In this document: positions 1 through 8,955 of the stretch, piece after piece
How the letters are laid out: every line of letters starts with the position of its first letter
Position numbering within the stretch: the first letter of the stretch is position 1
Assembly: GCF_900170035.1 (NCBI RefSeq)
Contig: NZ_LT828551.1
Span: forward strand, 40,063 to 104,062
Direction of reading: 5' to 3'
Origin: Desulfamplus magnetovallimortis
GTDB taxonomy: Bacteria > Desulfobacterota > Desulfobacteria > Desulfobacterales > Desulfobacteraceae
Length of the DNA stretch: 64,000 bases
Program-made: the position numbers and the translations under genes
Notes under the pieces: generated by a model
What the model was told of the DNA's origin: nothing
Database searches by the model: none
The model's input: the letters and a program-made list of their open reading frames with translations, nothing else

Positions 1-1561
1 TCTGGGCATCAATCAACGTCTTGTTTCCTGTGGCAAGATCTGTACATTCAATCTGGCAAAGCTTTTCATCCTGACCAATTACTTTGGTAAGGCCGGCAGA
101 ATAAATAATTGTGGCTCCATTTCCGGTCATTGAATCAACAGAATCACTGTCAAAGTTAGATAATTCAGCAGTTTTTCTTGAAAGCACTGTAATATTTTCA
201 GCACCCTGCTCACGACACACCTTCACAGCTTCAGAAGCCATGGAACCGCCACCGACAATCACCACGTTTCTGCCACATGGAATTCTCTGGGACTTCTGAA
301 TATCAGCCCTCAGAAGGTCAATCATGAGATATCCACCTGGAAAAACGGTTGTAATTTCAGAGATTTCACCCCTTGACAACCTGCTGTCCCATCCACCTGT
401 GGCGGTAAATACAGCCTCGTATCCTTTTGCAAGCAGAGAAGGAATTGTAAAGTTTTCACCTGCTTTCATACCGGTTTTAACATTGACACCCATTTCAAGG
501 ATACCTTCAATATCCCAGTCAAGGACATCCATTGGCAATCTTTCATCAGCAATGGCAATTCTTAAAAGTCCACCAAGAATTGATGTTGCCTCAAATACAG
601 TAGGCTCATGACCCAATCGTGCTGTAAAAAATGCAGCAGACAAACCTTCAACACCACCACCTATAACAGCAACTTTTCTACCGGTTGCAGGTGCTTTATA
701 TGGTTGAACTCTTTTACCGAGATCCATCTCTATGTCGCAGACAAAACGTTTCAGATTGTTAATGGCAACGGACTCATCAACAAGTTGCCTTCTACACTCA
801 GATTCACAGGGAGCTGGGCATATTCTTCCTATTACAGTTGGAAAAGGATTTCTCTCCTTGATTACCTGAACAGCACCCCCATTGTCGCCCTGACGGATTC
901 TCGCCAGATATTCACGGATATCAATTCCAGTGGGACACGCCCTCTGACAAGGTGTAATGCACTTATCCTCTGTATATTCCTTCATGATACGCATGGAAAC
1001 AGAGGTGATTCTAATAATGTTCTTGGGGCATATTTTCTCGCATGTACCGCAGGCCGTACACTTTTCAACATCAACAACAGGAAGGCCATGTTCACCCATC
1101 TCCAGGGCACCAAACGGACATGCAGCAACACAGGTTCCCATGCCAAGGCAGCCAATATTGCACTCCTTCATGCCACCAAATACCATTGCAGCAGCACGGC
1201 AGTCATTTATGCCATCATACAGATATTTAACATCAGCATCTTTTGTTCCATAATAACATCCAGAACGGGCAATTTCAGGCTCCTTTTCTCCAATACTTAC
1301 TCCCATAAGAGCGGCAATTGCAATGGCAACATCAGGCCCTGCAGCAACGCATGAATCCGGAGATGATTTCCCGCTTGCAATGGCTTCTGCATTTGGAGTA
1401 CATCCAGGATAGCCGCATCCTCCGCAGTTTGCCCCTGGAAGAACATCATCTATTGCCGCAACAAGCGGATCCACATATACATAAAAAATTTTGGACGCAA
1501 ACGCAAGCGCACCACCGATAACCAAACCCAGGCCACCCATCATAATTACCGACTGTATCAT
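1..1561 (-). CDS. RnfB-like ferredoxin domain fused to GltD-like flavoprotein (3' end beyond window)
   Basis: About 520 codons are visible; the C-terminus lies off the left edge. Residues 1-27 form a hydrophobic N-terminal helix, as in RnfB. It is followed by the RnfB-type four-Cys cluster motif (C46, C49, C54, C71) and a two-[4Fe-4S] ferredoxin domain at about 134-180. From about residue 200 there is a second Cys-rich segment of the GltD/dihydropyrimidine dehydrogenase type, then a FAD-binding Gly motif (VIGGGVEGLSAA) and an NAD(P)-binding motif (VVIVGGGSMASEA). The first part matches the membrane-associated Rnf subunit that passes electrons to ferredoxin; the second matches NAD(P)H-dependent oxidoreductase subunits. 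A fusion would connect ferredoxin with a pyridine nucleotide, which is inference. The start at 1561 has a clear upstream GGAGAAAA. No rnfA or other rnf gene lies upstream of it. Confidence 0.85.
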   Translation of the reverse strand, partial: MIQSVIMMGGLGLVIGGALAFASKIFYVYVDPLVAAIDDVLPGANCGGCGYPGCTPNAEAIASGKSSPDSCVAAGPDVAIAIAALMGVSIGEKEPEIARSGCYYGTKDADVKYLYDGINDCRAAAMVFGGMKECNIGCLGMGTCVAACPFGALEMGEHGLPVVDVEKCTACGTCEKICPKNIIRITSVSMRIMKEYTEDKCITPCQRACPTGIDIREYLARIRQGDNGGAVQVIKERNPFPTVIGRICPAPCESECRRQLVDESVAINNLKRFVCDIEMDLGKRVQPYKAPATGRKVAVIGGGVEGLSAAFFTARLGHEPTVFEATSILGGLLRIAIADERLPMDVLDWDIEGILEMGVNVKTGMKAGENFTIPSLLAKGYEAVFTATGGWDSRLSRGEISEITTVFPGGYLMIDLLRADIQKSQRIPCGRNVVIVGGGSMASEAVKVCREQGAENITVLSRKTAELSNFDSDSVDSMTGNGATIIYSAGLTKVIGQDEKLCQIECTDLATGNKTLIDAQ

Positions 1562-1622
1562 TTTTCTCCTCTCTACAGTTTCCAGAAAAACCGATTGTGC
1601 AAAAAAACACATTTGGTAAAAT

Positions 1623-1769
1623 TTGATGGTTTCGTAAAAAGTAAAAATCTGCAAAATCGCAATTATTAATTTCAGTATTATAATATTTAATTTCAGTATT
1701 ATAATCTATATTATATTATATTATAATTGCAAAAATGCGATAAACTGACCTTTTTACAGGTTCATCAAA
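1623..1769. repeat. MITE-like element, family F
   Basis: The segment is bounded by imperfect terminal inverted repeats: TTGATGGTTTCGTAAAAAGT on the left, and a right end whose complement reads TTTGATGAACCTGTAAAAAGG. The interior is very AT-rich and holds a 19-bp direct repeat (TTAATTTCAGTATTATAAT at 1666 and 1687). Single ends of the same kind occur near 32221 (TTTCGTAAAAAGCG) and 55682 (TTTTACAGGTTCATCA). It has no coding capacity. The rest of the 1562-2276 intergenic region holds element E1 and nothing else I can name. Confidence 0.5.
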
Positions 1770-2068
1770 CTTGATATCCTGGCAACTATATCTGCTCGAT
1801 TTTCCACCAAGAAGCTCCATAAATTTAATAACTCAATTCTTATAACCATCTGAAAAGTAAAAAGTCAAGATATGCATCAAAAATGGAGAGATCAAAATGG
1901 AGTACATTCATTGACATTGCAAAGATTATCCTGTACTTAATTCTGTTAATATACTGTTTTTTTCTTGTTCAATTTCAATCAACTTAGGAACAGAGTCTAA
2001 ATAACTTGCCCATACGCCTCAATTCCAGCACTCTTTTTATGGCTGTAGAGAGGAAGTTTGGTTAAGTT

Positions 2069-2242
2069 CTCAAAATCAACATCTTATTGCTTTTTCAGAA
2101 GTTATTGCCATTGTCTGAACCAGGATAACCAGGATGAATAGGATGCTAAGGATAGATAATCCTGCCTTATCCTGTTAATCTTGAGCATTCTGATTCAGAC
2201 AGTGTTGACAAGGCTTACAAGACCATAGGTGTCGACTTTGAG
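2069..2242. repeat. MITE-like element, family E, copy 1
   Basis: This 174-bp element has ends CTCAAAATCAACA and TGTCGACTTTGAG, which are imperfect inverted repeats. The centre contains AATCAGGAT-type and GATTCAGA arms and iterated AGGAT motifs. It is closely similar to 51264-51438 (same orientation) and 38771-38978 (inverted). It lies directly upstream of fdhA, so the fdhA promoter is either inside it or to its left. Confidence 0.65.
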
Positions 2243-2276
2243 TAAGTTATTTAAACCCATTACTTAGGAGCAATTC

Positions 2277-5051
2277 ATGGGTAAAGAGAATATCATACAA
2301 ATTGATAATCATCCGTTTACCTTTGAGCCTGGAGAGACCCTCCTGGAGGTGGCTGAGAGGAATAATATTTTTATCCCCACACTTTGCCATCTTAAAGGTA
2401 CCACTCCAACAGGCGCATGTCGGGTATGTGTTGTTGAGGTGGAAGGCGCAAGGGATCTTGTCCCCTCATGTGCCACACCAGCCGCACCAGGCATGAAGGT
2501 ACACAGCGAATCCCGGGAAGTCATCAAAGCCAGGAAAAATATCATCCAGTTGATGCTCTCATCCGGTAACCACAACTGTGCAATCAGAAAATTTGATCCG
2601 GATGACTGGACTTCATTCCATCTCAAGGTTCTCAATGATGACCAGTACAATGAACTATGTCCTGTTTGGGGAGACTGCAAGCTTCAGGATCTTGCATACA
2701 GGTATCAGGTTATCACAAAAGAGATGCCAATATCAGAATCCAAATACCCAATGGAGCGGGTAAATCCATTTATATTGAGGGATTTTTCCCGGTGCATTCT
2801 TTGCGGTCGATGTGTGCAGGCTTGCCGAGAGATACAGGTCAATAATGCAATTGATTTTGGTTACAGAGGAGCAGATGCCAAAATTGTTGCAGGTACTGAT
2901 GTGCCGCTTAAGGATTCAGAGTGTGTCTTCTGCGGAGAATGTGTGCAGGTCTGCCCCGTGGGAGCACTTATCCCCAAAGAGACACTGGCAACAAAAAAAC
3001 GCTTTGATGAATCAACTACAAACACAGTTAGAACAACCTGCTCATACTGCGGTGTTGGATGCCAGCTCAACCTTACAGTCCAGGACAATAAAATCGTTGA
3101 AGTCAACGGTGTTGATAATTGCCCTCCAAACAACGGCAGCCTGTGCGTAAAGGGTAGATATGGGTATCACTTTGTAAGCTCTGAAAACCGACTTACAACC
3201 CCTCTTATAAAGAAAAACGGCTCTCTTGAAAAAGTTGGCTGGGATGAAGCTCTTTCATTTGTTGCAGAAAAACTCAAAGAGATCAAGGAGAAGCACGGGG
3301 CAGATAAAATGGGCGTTCTCACATCTGCAAGAGTAACAAATGAAGATAATTACATTGCCCAGAAATTCACCAGAGCAGTTCTTAAGACCAACAATATAGA
3401 TCATTGTGCACGACTTTGACACTCCTCCACAGTGGCCGGTCTGGCCGCAGCATTTGGAAGTGGCGCAATGACAAACACCATTGCTGATATTGAAACTGCG
3501 GATGTGATTCTTGTTACAGGTTCAAACACCACTGAAAATCATCCGGTACTTTCAACCTTTATAAAACGGGCTGCCATGAAGGGCACAACCGTTATTGTTA
3601 TTGACCCAAGAAAGATAAAACTGACCGAACACTCTGCAAAATGGCTGCGTCCTACTCCTGGAACTGACATTGCGTGGATAAACGGCCTTATGCATGTCAT
3701 AATTGAAGAAAATCTTATGGACAGCGATTTTATATCAAATCGCACAGAAGGTTTTGATGCTCTTCAAGAAACCGTAAAAAAATATACTCCTAAGTATGTT
3801 GAAGATATAACAGGTATTTCTTCAGATGATATAATTCAGACAGCCCGTATATTTGCAAAAGCCAAAAGAGCAAGTATATGTTACTGTATGGGTATAACCC
3901 AGCACACCTGTGGCACAGATAATGTAAAATCTCTTGCCAACCTCTCCATGCTCTGTGGACACCTGGGAAAACCCGGCGGTGGTGTCAATCCTCTCAGGGG
4001 GCAGAACAATGTTCAGGGTGCATGTGACATGGGCGGCCTTCCAAACGTTCTCACTGCATACCAGAAGGTTGATGATGCAGGAGCCTTGAAAAAATTTGAA
4101 ACATCATGGAATATTACAGGATTATCATCAAAGCCTGGCCTTGCTGTTACAGAGATGATACAAAAAGCTGAACATGGTGATTTTAAGTCTCTTTATATAA
4201 TTGGTGAAAATCCTCTGGTCTCTGACCCTGATCTAAACCACGCTGAAAAAGCCTTCAAAAATCTTGAATTTCTTGTGGTTCAGGATATTTTCCTTACGGA
4301 AACCGCATCCTTGGCAGATGTTGTTCTCCCATCCTTCTGTTTTGCTGAAAAAGACGGCACCTTTTCCAATACAGAAAGACGGGTTCAAAGGATAAGAAAA
4401 GCTGTTGAAGCCCCTGGATTTGCAAGGGAAGACTGGAAAATCATATGTGAAATTGCAACTCGCATGGGTACCCCCATGAAATATGACAATGCAGAGGAGA
4501 TTTTTGAAGAGATAAGAAGTGTCACACCATCCTATGCCGGCATAACATGGGAACGCATTGATAAAATAGGCATTCACTGGCCATGCCCGACATTAGATCA
4601 CCCTGGAACTCCTATTCTCCATACAGTTCAGTTTACAAGGGGAAAAGGGCTTTTCCATGCCATTGATCATCAACCTCCTGCAGAGCTTCCAGACAATGAG
4701 TATCCGTTGATGCTCACCACAGGAAGGGTAATATACCATTACCACACCGGTACAATGACAATGAAGTCCGAAGGGCTAAACATTATGTCACCAGAGTGTT
4801 TTGTTGAAATATCTTCAGGAGATGCAGACAGAATGGGCATTGCCAACGGTGAAATGATAAATGTCTTTTCAAGAAGAGGTAAAATAAAGGCAAGGGCACA
4901 GATTTCACCAAAAGCCGTCAATGGAACAGTTTTTATCCCGTTCCATTTTGCAAAGGCCGCTGCAAACCGTCTGACAAACGCCAAAATTGATCCAGTTGCC
5001 AAAATACCTGAATTCAAGGTATGTGCAATTACAATAGAAAAGGCAGCTTGA
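2277..5051 (+). CDS. fdhA: Formate dehydrogenase catalytic subunit, selenocysteine-containing
   Basis: This is a single 924-residue selenoprotein. The UGA at 3417-3419 is residue 381, in the context HCARL-Sec-HSSTVAGLA, where molybdenum/tungsten formate dehydrogenases carry their active-site Cys or Sec. Domains in order: an N-terminal [2Fe-2S] ferredoxin fold (C37, C48, C51, C65), a His-Cys cluster segment (about 98-134), two [4Fe-4S] clusters (C173/176/179/183 and C216/219/222/226), the proximal [4Fe-4S] site (C255, C258, C262), and then the molybdopterin domains. This long NuoG-like N-terminus belongs to cytoplasmic, NAD- or ferredoxin-linked enzymes, which usually work with NuoE/NuoF-type subunits. 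Such a pair lies at 39963-42356 but not next to this gene. No twin-arginine signal is seen. The reaction interconverts CO2 and formate, the entry to the methyl branch encoded at 16342-19260. GTR is not needed: the ATG at 2277 follows AGGAG. Confidence 0.95.
3417..3450 (+). promoter_or_regulatory. SECIS element for Sec insertion in fdhA
   Basis: After the UGA there are 18 nucleotides and then a short hairpin: GGCC (3434-3437), loop GGTCT (3438-3442), GGCC (3443-3446), extended by a G-C and a T-G pair. The apical GGUCU is the SelB-binding signature known from E. coli fdhF, where the distance from the UGA is also 18 nucleotides. SelB-dependent recoding is therefore strongly supported. Confidence 0.85.
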
Positions 5052-5073
5052 AAATAAATTGACCTGATCTATG

Positions 5074-5111
5074 AAAAACTCCCTATCCATATACGGAGAG
5101 GGAGTTTTTTT
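5074..5111 (+). terminator. Rho-independent terminator after fdhA
   Basis: The arms AAAAACTCCCT and AGGGAGTTTTT are separated by about 14 nucleotides, and a T-run follows. The hairpin starts 22 nucleotides after the fdhA stop codon. Confidence 0.85.
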
Positions 5112-5142
5112 ATTTGATTTCGATTATTACAAGTTTTATTAT

Positions 5143-5297
5143 AAAGCCTCCATAACATGCTGACATAAATAACCTTTTATGTATCGTTGTGATGCGTTAG
5201 CAAACATGGGGGCTTATTAGAAAGTCTTCATAACATACTGATATATAAATAATTTTATGTATCATTGTGATACCTATCAGTCATGAGGGTTTATCAG
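5143..5297. repeat. Two-copy direct repeat at the 3' end of rluD
   Basis: Two diverged copies of about 78 bp lie at 5143-5220 and 5221-5297. They share the core CATAACAT.CTGA.ATA.A.TAA and TTTTATGTATC.TTGTGAT. The right copy contains the last codons and the stop (5277-5279) of the minus-strand rluD gene, and the left copy lies just downstream. The 3' end of the gene has therefore been duplicated in place. Confidence 0.7.
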
Positions 5298-6314
5298 CAA
5301 TTCACCTCTCATATACTTTCTCATATCTTCAGGCACAGGTGCAGTAAAAAACATCCTACGCCCTGTCCATGGATGACGAAAGCTTAGTTTCCATGCATGC
5401 AGAAGATGCCGTTTAGCCTTATTTTTCATATCATCCACAATATCATAATTATATATATCTTTAACCCTTCTCGACTGTCCACCCTGACACAGTCCACCTG
5501 ATCTCTTTCTGAAGTCACTTTTAAACCCATAGACACTATCCCCTATTAATGGGTGGCCCAACGCCTTAAAATGTACCCTGATCTGATGGGTTCTTCCTGT
5601 TTTCAGCTCTGCCTCAACAAGATCAGTACCATCATGCCGCTCTAATACCCGCCAAATTGTTTCTGCATAACGTCCCCGTTCAGCTTCATTAACAACTGAC
5701 ATCATTTTTCTCTTTACAGGATGGCGCCCTATGGGCATTACAACCCTCCCACTCATCTGCTCCAGGTTACCAGAAATAAAAGCAAGGTATTTTTTTTCAA
5801 CTCTTCTGAACATGAACTCCTTCTTAAGAAATTCAAATGAAGGATTAGTGAGGGCAACCACCATTACACCACTTGTATCTCTGTCCAGCCGATGCACAAT
5901 ACCGGGTCTTAGAAAGTCATCTCCCACAGAAGATATCTCAGGGCAATAATCAAGCAAAGCATTTACAAGGGTTTTTTCAGTATTTCCTGGAGCAGGATGA
6001 ACAACCATACCAGGAGGTTTATCAATCACTAATATGTGGGAATCCTTATAAAGAATGGATAGTTGAATGGGCTGAGGAACCGGAACCCCTTCATCGCCAT
6101 TCGAAGAACAAATAGAGCCAGATACAATATCACCAACACTTACTTTATATGAAGCTTTTTTCCTCTCATCACCAACAAGAATGGCGCCCTCTTTCAACAG
6201 AGCAGAAATTCTTGATCTGGAATAATCAGGGCATTGAGCTGCCAAAAACAGATCAAGGCGCACCCCATGATAGTCTGACATGACAACAAATTTAATATCC
6301 ATGGAATAACTCAA
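5277..6314 (-). CDS. rluD: 23S rRNA pseudouridine synthase, RluD family
   Basis: This 345-residue protein has an N-terminal S4 RNA-binding domain (about 12-70, with SRISALLKEG) followed by the pseudouridine synthase fold. The catalytic motif HRLDRDTSG at about 140 carries the Asp nucleophile, and the GRTHQIRVH motif follows at about 240. Length and domain order match RluD, which modifies helix 69 of 23S rRNA, although RluA/RluC relatives share them. A start at the internal Met (residue 6, MDIKF) is also possible. The 3' end overlaps the 78-bp direct repeat described separately. Confidence 0.9.
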   Translation of the reverse strand: MSYSMDIKFVVMSDYHGVRLDLFLAAQCPDYSRSRISALLKEGAILVGDERKKASYKVSVGDIVSGSICSSNGDEGVPVPQPIQLSILYKDSHILVIDKPPGMVVHPAPGNTEKTLVNALLDYCPEISSVGDDFLRPGIVHRLDRDTSGVMVVALTNPSFEFLKKEFMFRRVEKKYLAFISGNLEQMSGRVVMPIGRHPVKRKMMSVVNEAERGRYAETIWRVLERHDGTDLVEAELKTGRTHQIRVHFKALGHPLIGDSVYGFKSDFRKRSGGLCQGGQSRRVKDIYNYDIVDDMKNKAKRHLLHAWKLSFRHPWTGRRMFFTAPVPEDMRKYMRGELLINPHD

Positions 6315-6344
6315 AATCTCGGTTAGAGTAAGGCATCTCTATGA

Positions 6345-6394
6345 ATTTAAAAAACAAAAAACCGGCATCACTCATGTATTAGAGTAAGGCCGGT
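6345..6394 (-). terminator. Terminator between carD and rluD
   Basis: On the minus strand, the arms ACCGGC and GCCGGT enclose about 22 nucleotides and are followed by a long T-rich run (complement of 6348-6360). It would end transcription from carD. Confidence 0.7.
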
Positions 6395-6563
6395 CTCAAA
6401 ACTATATATTGGACTCAATTTTCTTCATTCTATAGTATTCCAGATAATATAATTGGCAAAAAAATTGTGGGTGCACTCCTTTTTGCTTGCCCTTCAAAAT
6501 TGAGATGCCAAAATATTTTTCTGGAAATCAACATTGCCAAAAGGTGACAAAAATTAAAAACCA

Positions 6564-7073
6564 TCAGGCAAACAGATTTTCAATCTCAACAATCATCTCT
6601 TTTTCATCAACAGATTTTGCCATGGAAAGCTCTTGCACAAGAAGACTCTGAGCAGTATCAAGTAACTTTCTCTCACCAAATGATAGATCCTTCTCAAGTT
6701 TCAGTTGAAACAGATCCCTATAAACTTCTGCAACATCATATATGGAACCCGTTTTTATTTTATCCATATATTCACGATACCTTCGATTCCAAGTCTGGTT
6801 ATCAGGCACCTGCGCCTTCTCCTGCATGACTTTGTAAACCTGGGGAATCTCCTGTTCAGCAATAACTTCTCTCAGTCCCACAGAATCCACATTTGAAGTA
6901 GGAATCATGATAACCATTCCATTTTCAATGATTTTCATCATATAGAAGTTCATGTTCTCGCCATTAATTTCCTTACTCTCAATGGACTCAATACACCCCA
7001 CCCCATGTGCAGGATAAACAGCCAGATCTCCCTTGTTGAATTCTTTTTTGCCAAGTTCACGAACAACTGTCAT
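6564..7073 (-). CDS. CarD family transcriptional regulator
   Basis: The protein has 169 residues. The N-terminal Tudor-like RNA-polymerase-interacting domain (about 13-70) contains the family signature FNKGDLAVYPAHGVG. The C-terminal part is helical and ends in acidic and amphipathic segments, as in CdnL/CarD proteins, which bind the polymerase beta subunit and stabilise open complexes at rRNA and other promoters. The start at 7073 is preceded by GGGGGTAAGTCATA. It is a normal-length member of the family next to pth/rplY/prs. I cannot tell a CdnL-type from a CarD-type role. Confidence 0.9.
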   Translation of the reverse strand: MTVVRELGKKEFNKGDLAVYPAHGVGCIESIESKEINGENMNFYMMKIIENGMVIMIPTSNVDSVGLREVIAEQEIPQVYKVMQEKAQVPDNQTWNRRYREYMDKIKTGSIYDVAEVYRDLFQLKLEKDLSFGERKLLDTAQSLLVQELSMAKSVDEKEMIVEIENLFA

Positions 7074-7211
7074 TATGACTTACCCCCTATAGTTAAGCAC
7101 CAGTATTTTGTTGTGATTATTCACCAAACAGTACTGCTATCATCGAATAATATACCACAAGCTCATATTCTTATCAAACAAAAAAAGGGATATAAGAATC
7201 CAGAGAAAAAT

Positions 7212-7381
7212 CAGTGTCTTGAAAAAACACTATTTGAAGGACAAATCAGGAAGCAGTGTCTTCAAAAAATACTATTTGAAGGAGAAATCAGGAAGCAGTG
7301 TTTTGAAAAAAACAACATTTGAAGGAGAAATCAGGAAGCAGTGTTTTGAAAAAAACAACATTTGAAGGAGAAATCAGGAAG
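7212..7381. repeat. Four-copy tandem repeat (42-43 bp) at the 3' end of pth
   Basis: Copies lie at 7212-7253, 7254-7295, 7296-7338 and 7339-7381. The last two are identical, and the others differ at a few positions. Each contains CAGTGT.TT.AAAAAA and ATTTGAAGGA.AAATCAGGAAG. The rightmost copy contains the pth stop codon (7374-7376). The copies have no unique spacers between them, so this is not a CRISPR array. Outside the array, 7074-7211 holds nothing I recognise apart from the carD leader. Confidence 0.9.
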
Positions 7382-7967
7382 GAGGGTTAGTATTAATGGT
7401 GTTCATGGCATGTTGAACGCCTTTTGAAATTATAATCTCACAAGCATCTGCTGCTTTAGAAACAATATTGGTAATCTCTGCTTTTTCTTCATTTGAAAAT
7501 CTTCCGAGCACATGTGATGTCACGTTTTTTTCGCCACAATGGTCGGGACGGCCAACTCCAAGGCGTACCCTTATAAAATTTCTGCTGCCAAGAAGATCAA
7601 TCAAAGAGCGGATTCCATTGTGTCCGCCATGACCACGATCTTTCACAATCATTATACGTCCGAGTTTAAGGTCAAGCTCATCATGAACAACAATTATACT
7701 GGGAAGATCAATGTTAAAGTAGGCAGATACTTTCTGTACAGGAAAGCCACTTCTATTCATGTAGGACATAGGCTTAACAAGAACAACAGAATCACCTGCA
7801 ATCCTACCCCTTGCAGTCAGGGCATCAAAACGTGATTTACTGAAGGATAAAGAGTAGCGTCGGGCAAGCTCATCAGCCACAAGAAACCCCATATTATGAC
7901 GGGTCTGGGAATACTCCTGACCAGGATTTCCCAGCCCCGCAATCATGTATGTCTTGTTTCTGATCAT
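7374..7967 (-). CDS. pth: Peptidyl-tRNA hydrolase
   Basis: This 197-residue protein frees tRNA from prematurely released peptidyl-tRNA. The N-terminal AGLGNPGQEYSQTRHNMGF motif carries the conserved Asn and the catalytic His of the TRHN segment. KPMSYMNRSG, HDELDL and the GGHNGIRS segment are all present, so the enzyme looks complete. The gene ends inside a four-copy tandem repeat, and the final residues (NTNPPS) are variable in the family anyway. It follows rplY by nine nucleotides, a standard pairing. Confidence 0.97.
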   Translation of the reverse strand: MIRNKTYMIAGLGNPGQEYSQTRHNMGFLVADELARRYSLSFSKSRFDALTARGRIAGDSVVLVKPMSYMNRSGFPVQKVSAYFNIDLPSIIVVHDELDLKLGRIMIVKDRGHGGHNGIRSLIDLLGSRNFIRVRLGVGRPDHCGEKNVTSHVLGRFSNEEKAEITNIVSKAADACEIIISKGVQHAMNTINTNPPS

Positions 7968-7976
7968 TACCCTTGA

Positions 7977-8597
7977 TTATGCCTCAAGTTCTTCCTCTTC
8001 TTCTTCAACCTCTTCATCTGAATCAGAACCTGAAGTGACAGGTGGAACCACAGTAATTACAGTAAAATTAACCTCATGCGGAATCTCAATATCACTGCCA
8101 AGATCAATATCTTCAACATGAACTGCATCGCCCACATTAAGAGAAGAGACATCCACTGAAACAGATTCAGGGGTATCTGCAGGACGGCACCACAACTCAA
8201 GCTCCCTTCTGATAACCTGAAGAAGACCACCTGCTTTAACTCCAGGAGATGCACCCACAGGCTCAACAGGTACCATAACTGAAACCTTTTCATCCATGTC
8301 AATTTCCTGAAAATCAGCGTGAAGATAGTTCAGTCTGAATGTATCCATCTGAACTTCTTTCAGAAGTACGGTTCTGGAAGGTTTAGTGTCACCCGCTATA
8401 TTAAGATTGATAAAAAGACCACTTGAGCCATTTTTTCTTATAAGCTCCGAAAATTCGTATGTATTGACTGCAATTGATTGAGGTTCAATTTTTGAGCCAT
8501 AAAGAACCGCAGGTACTGACTTGTTTTTTCTCAAAGCACGAGCTGCTATTTTACCACTGCCTTTTCTGATTTCAGCTTTCAAATCAATAAGTTCCAA
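7977..8597 (-). CDS. rplY: 50S ribosomal protein L25, CTC-type
   Basis: The protein has an N-terminal L25 5S-rRNA-binding domain (ELIDLKAEIRKGSGKIAARALR, VPAVLYG) and the C-terminal CTC extension (about 95-190), then a very acidic tail ending in a Glu run. I choose the TTG at 8595-8597 as start because GGAGG (8606-8610) sits eight nucleotides upstream and the protein then begins exactly like the family (MELIDL). ATG codons at 8612 and 8636 give 5 or 13 extra residues without a ribosome site as good. It lies between prs and pth, as is usual. Confidence 0.93.
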   Translation of the reverse strand: MELIDLKAEIRKGSGKIAARALRKNKSVPAVLYGSKIEPQSIAVNTYEFSELIRKNGSSGLFINLNIAGDTKPSRTVLLKEVQMDTFRLNYLHADFQEIDMDEKVSVMVPVEPVGASPGVKAGGLLQVIRRELELWCRPADTPESVSVDVSSLNVGDAVHVEDIDLGSDIEIPHEVNFTVITVVPPVTSGSDSDEEVEEEEEELEA

Positions 8598-8955
8598 TTT
8601 TCTTTCCTCCATGTCTGCATTCAAAGAAGGCAGCACTACAAAATATATTAAATCAACATACGTTAAACATCATTGTAGATTTTATTCCAAATGATCTTCC
8701 AAAAGAGATTGTTCCCAAAACGCAAATATGCAATCCCACCCTTCCCTTCAAATCTTGTCTTATATAAGATATTGGATATATCATCAACATAAAAAATTAA
8801 GCTGAACCGTTATGGCCTGATCGACACCGGTATCATGAACATAATAGAAAAATTTTCACGGTAAAGCAGAGATTATTTTAATGTCAAATCACAATACATC
8901 ATATAAACAAGTGCAAAAAAGGATTAAAAAGATTGCATACAATCGAAATAAAAAT
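8598..8955. other. Intergenic region between prs and rplY
   Basis: There is no gene here. It holds the rplY ribosome-binding region at its left end. Near 8858-8872 there is an isolated TTTTCACGGTAAA end typical of the family B repeats, probably a decayed copy. I see no terminator or promoter that I would defend. Confidence 0.4.

Noticed and set aside
324..1521. Plus-strand frames in the first 1.5 kb
   Set aside because: The minus strand encodes a clear RnfB/GltD protein with all its Cys motifs; the plus frames are shadows.
3432..5051. Separate second formate dehydrogenase gene starting at 3432
   Set aside because: The frame continues through the UGA at 3417-3419 with perfect family alignment and a SECIS hairpin, so it is one selenoprotein.
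7212..7381. CRISPR array
   Set aside because: The 42-43-bp units are directly adjacent without variable spacers, and no cas gene is present.
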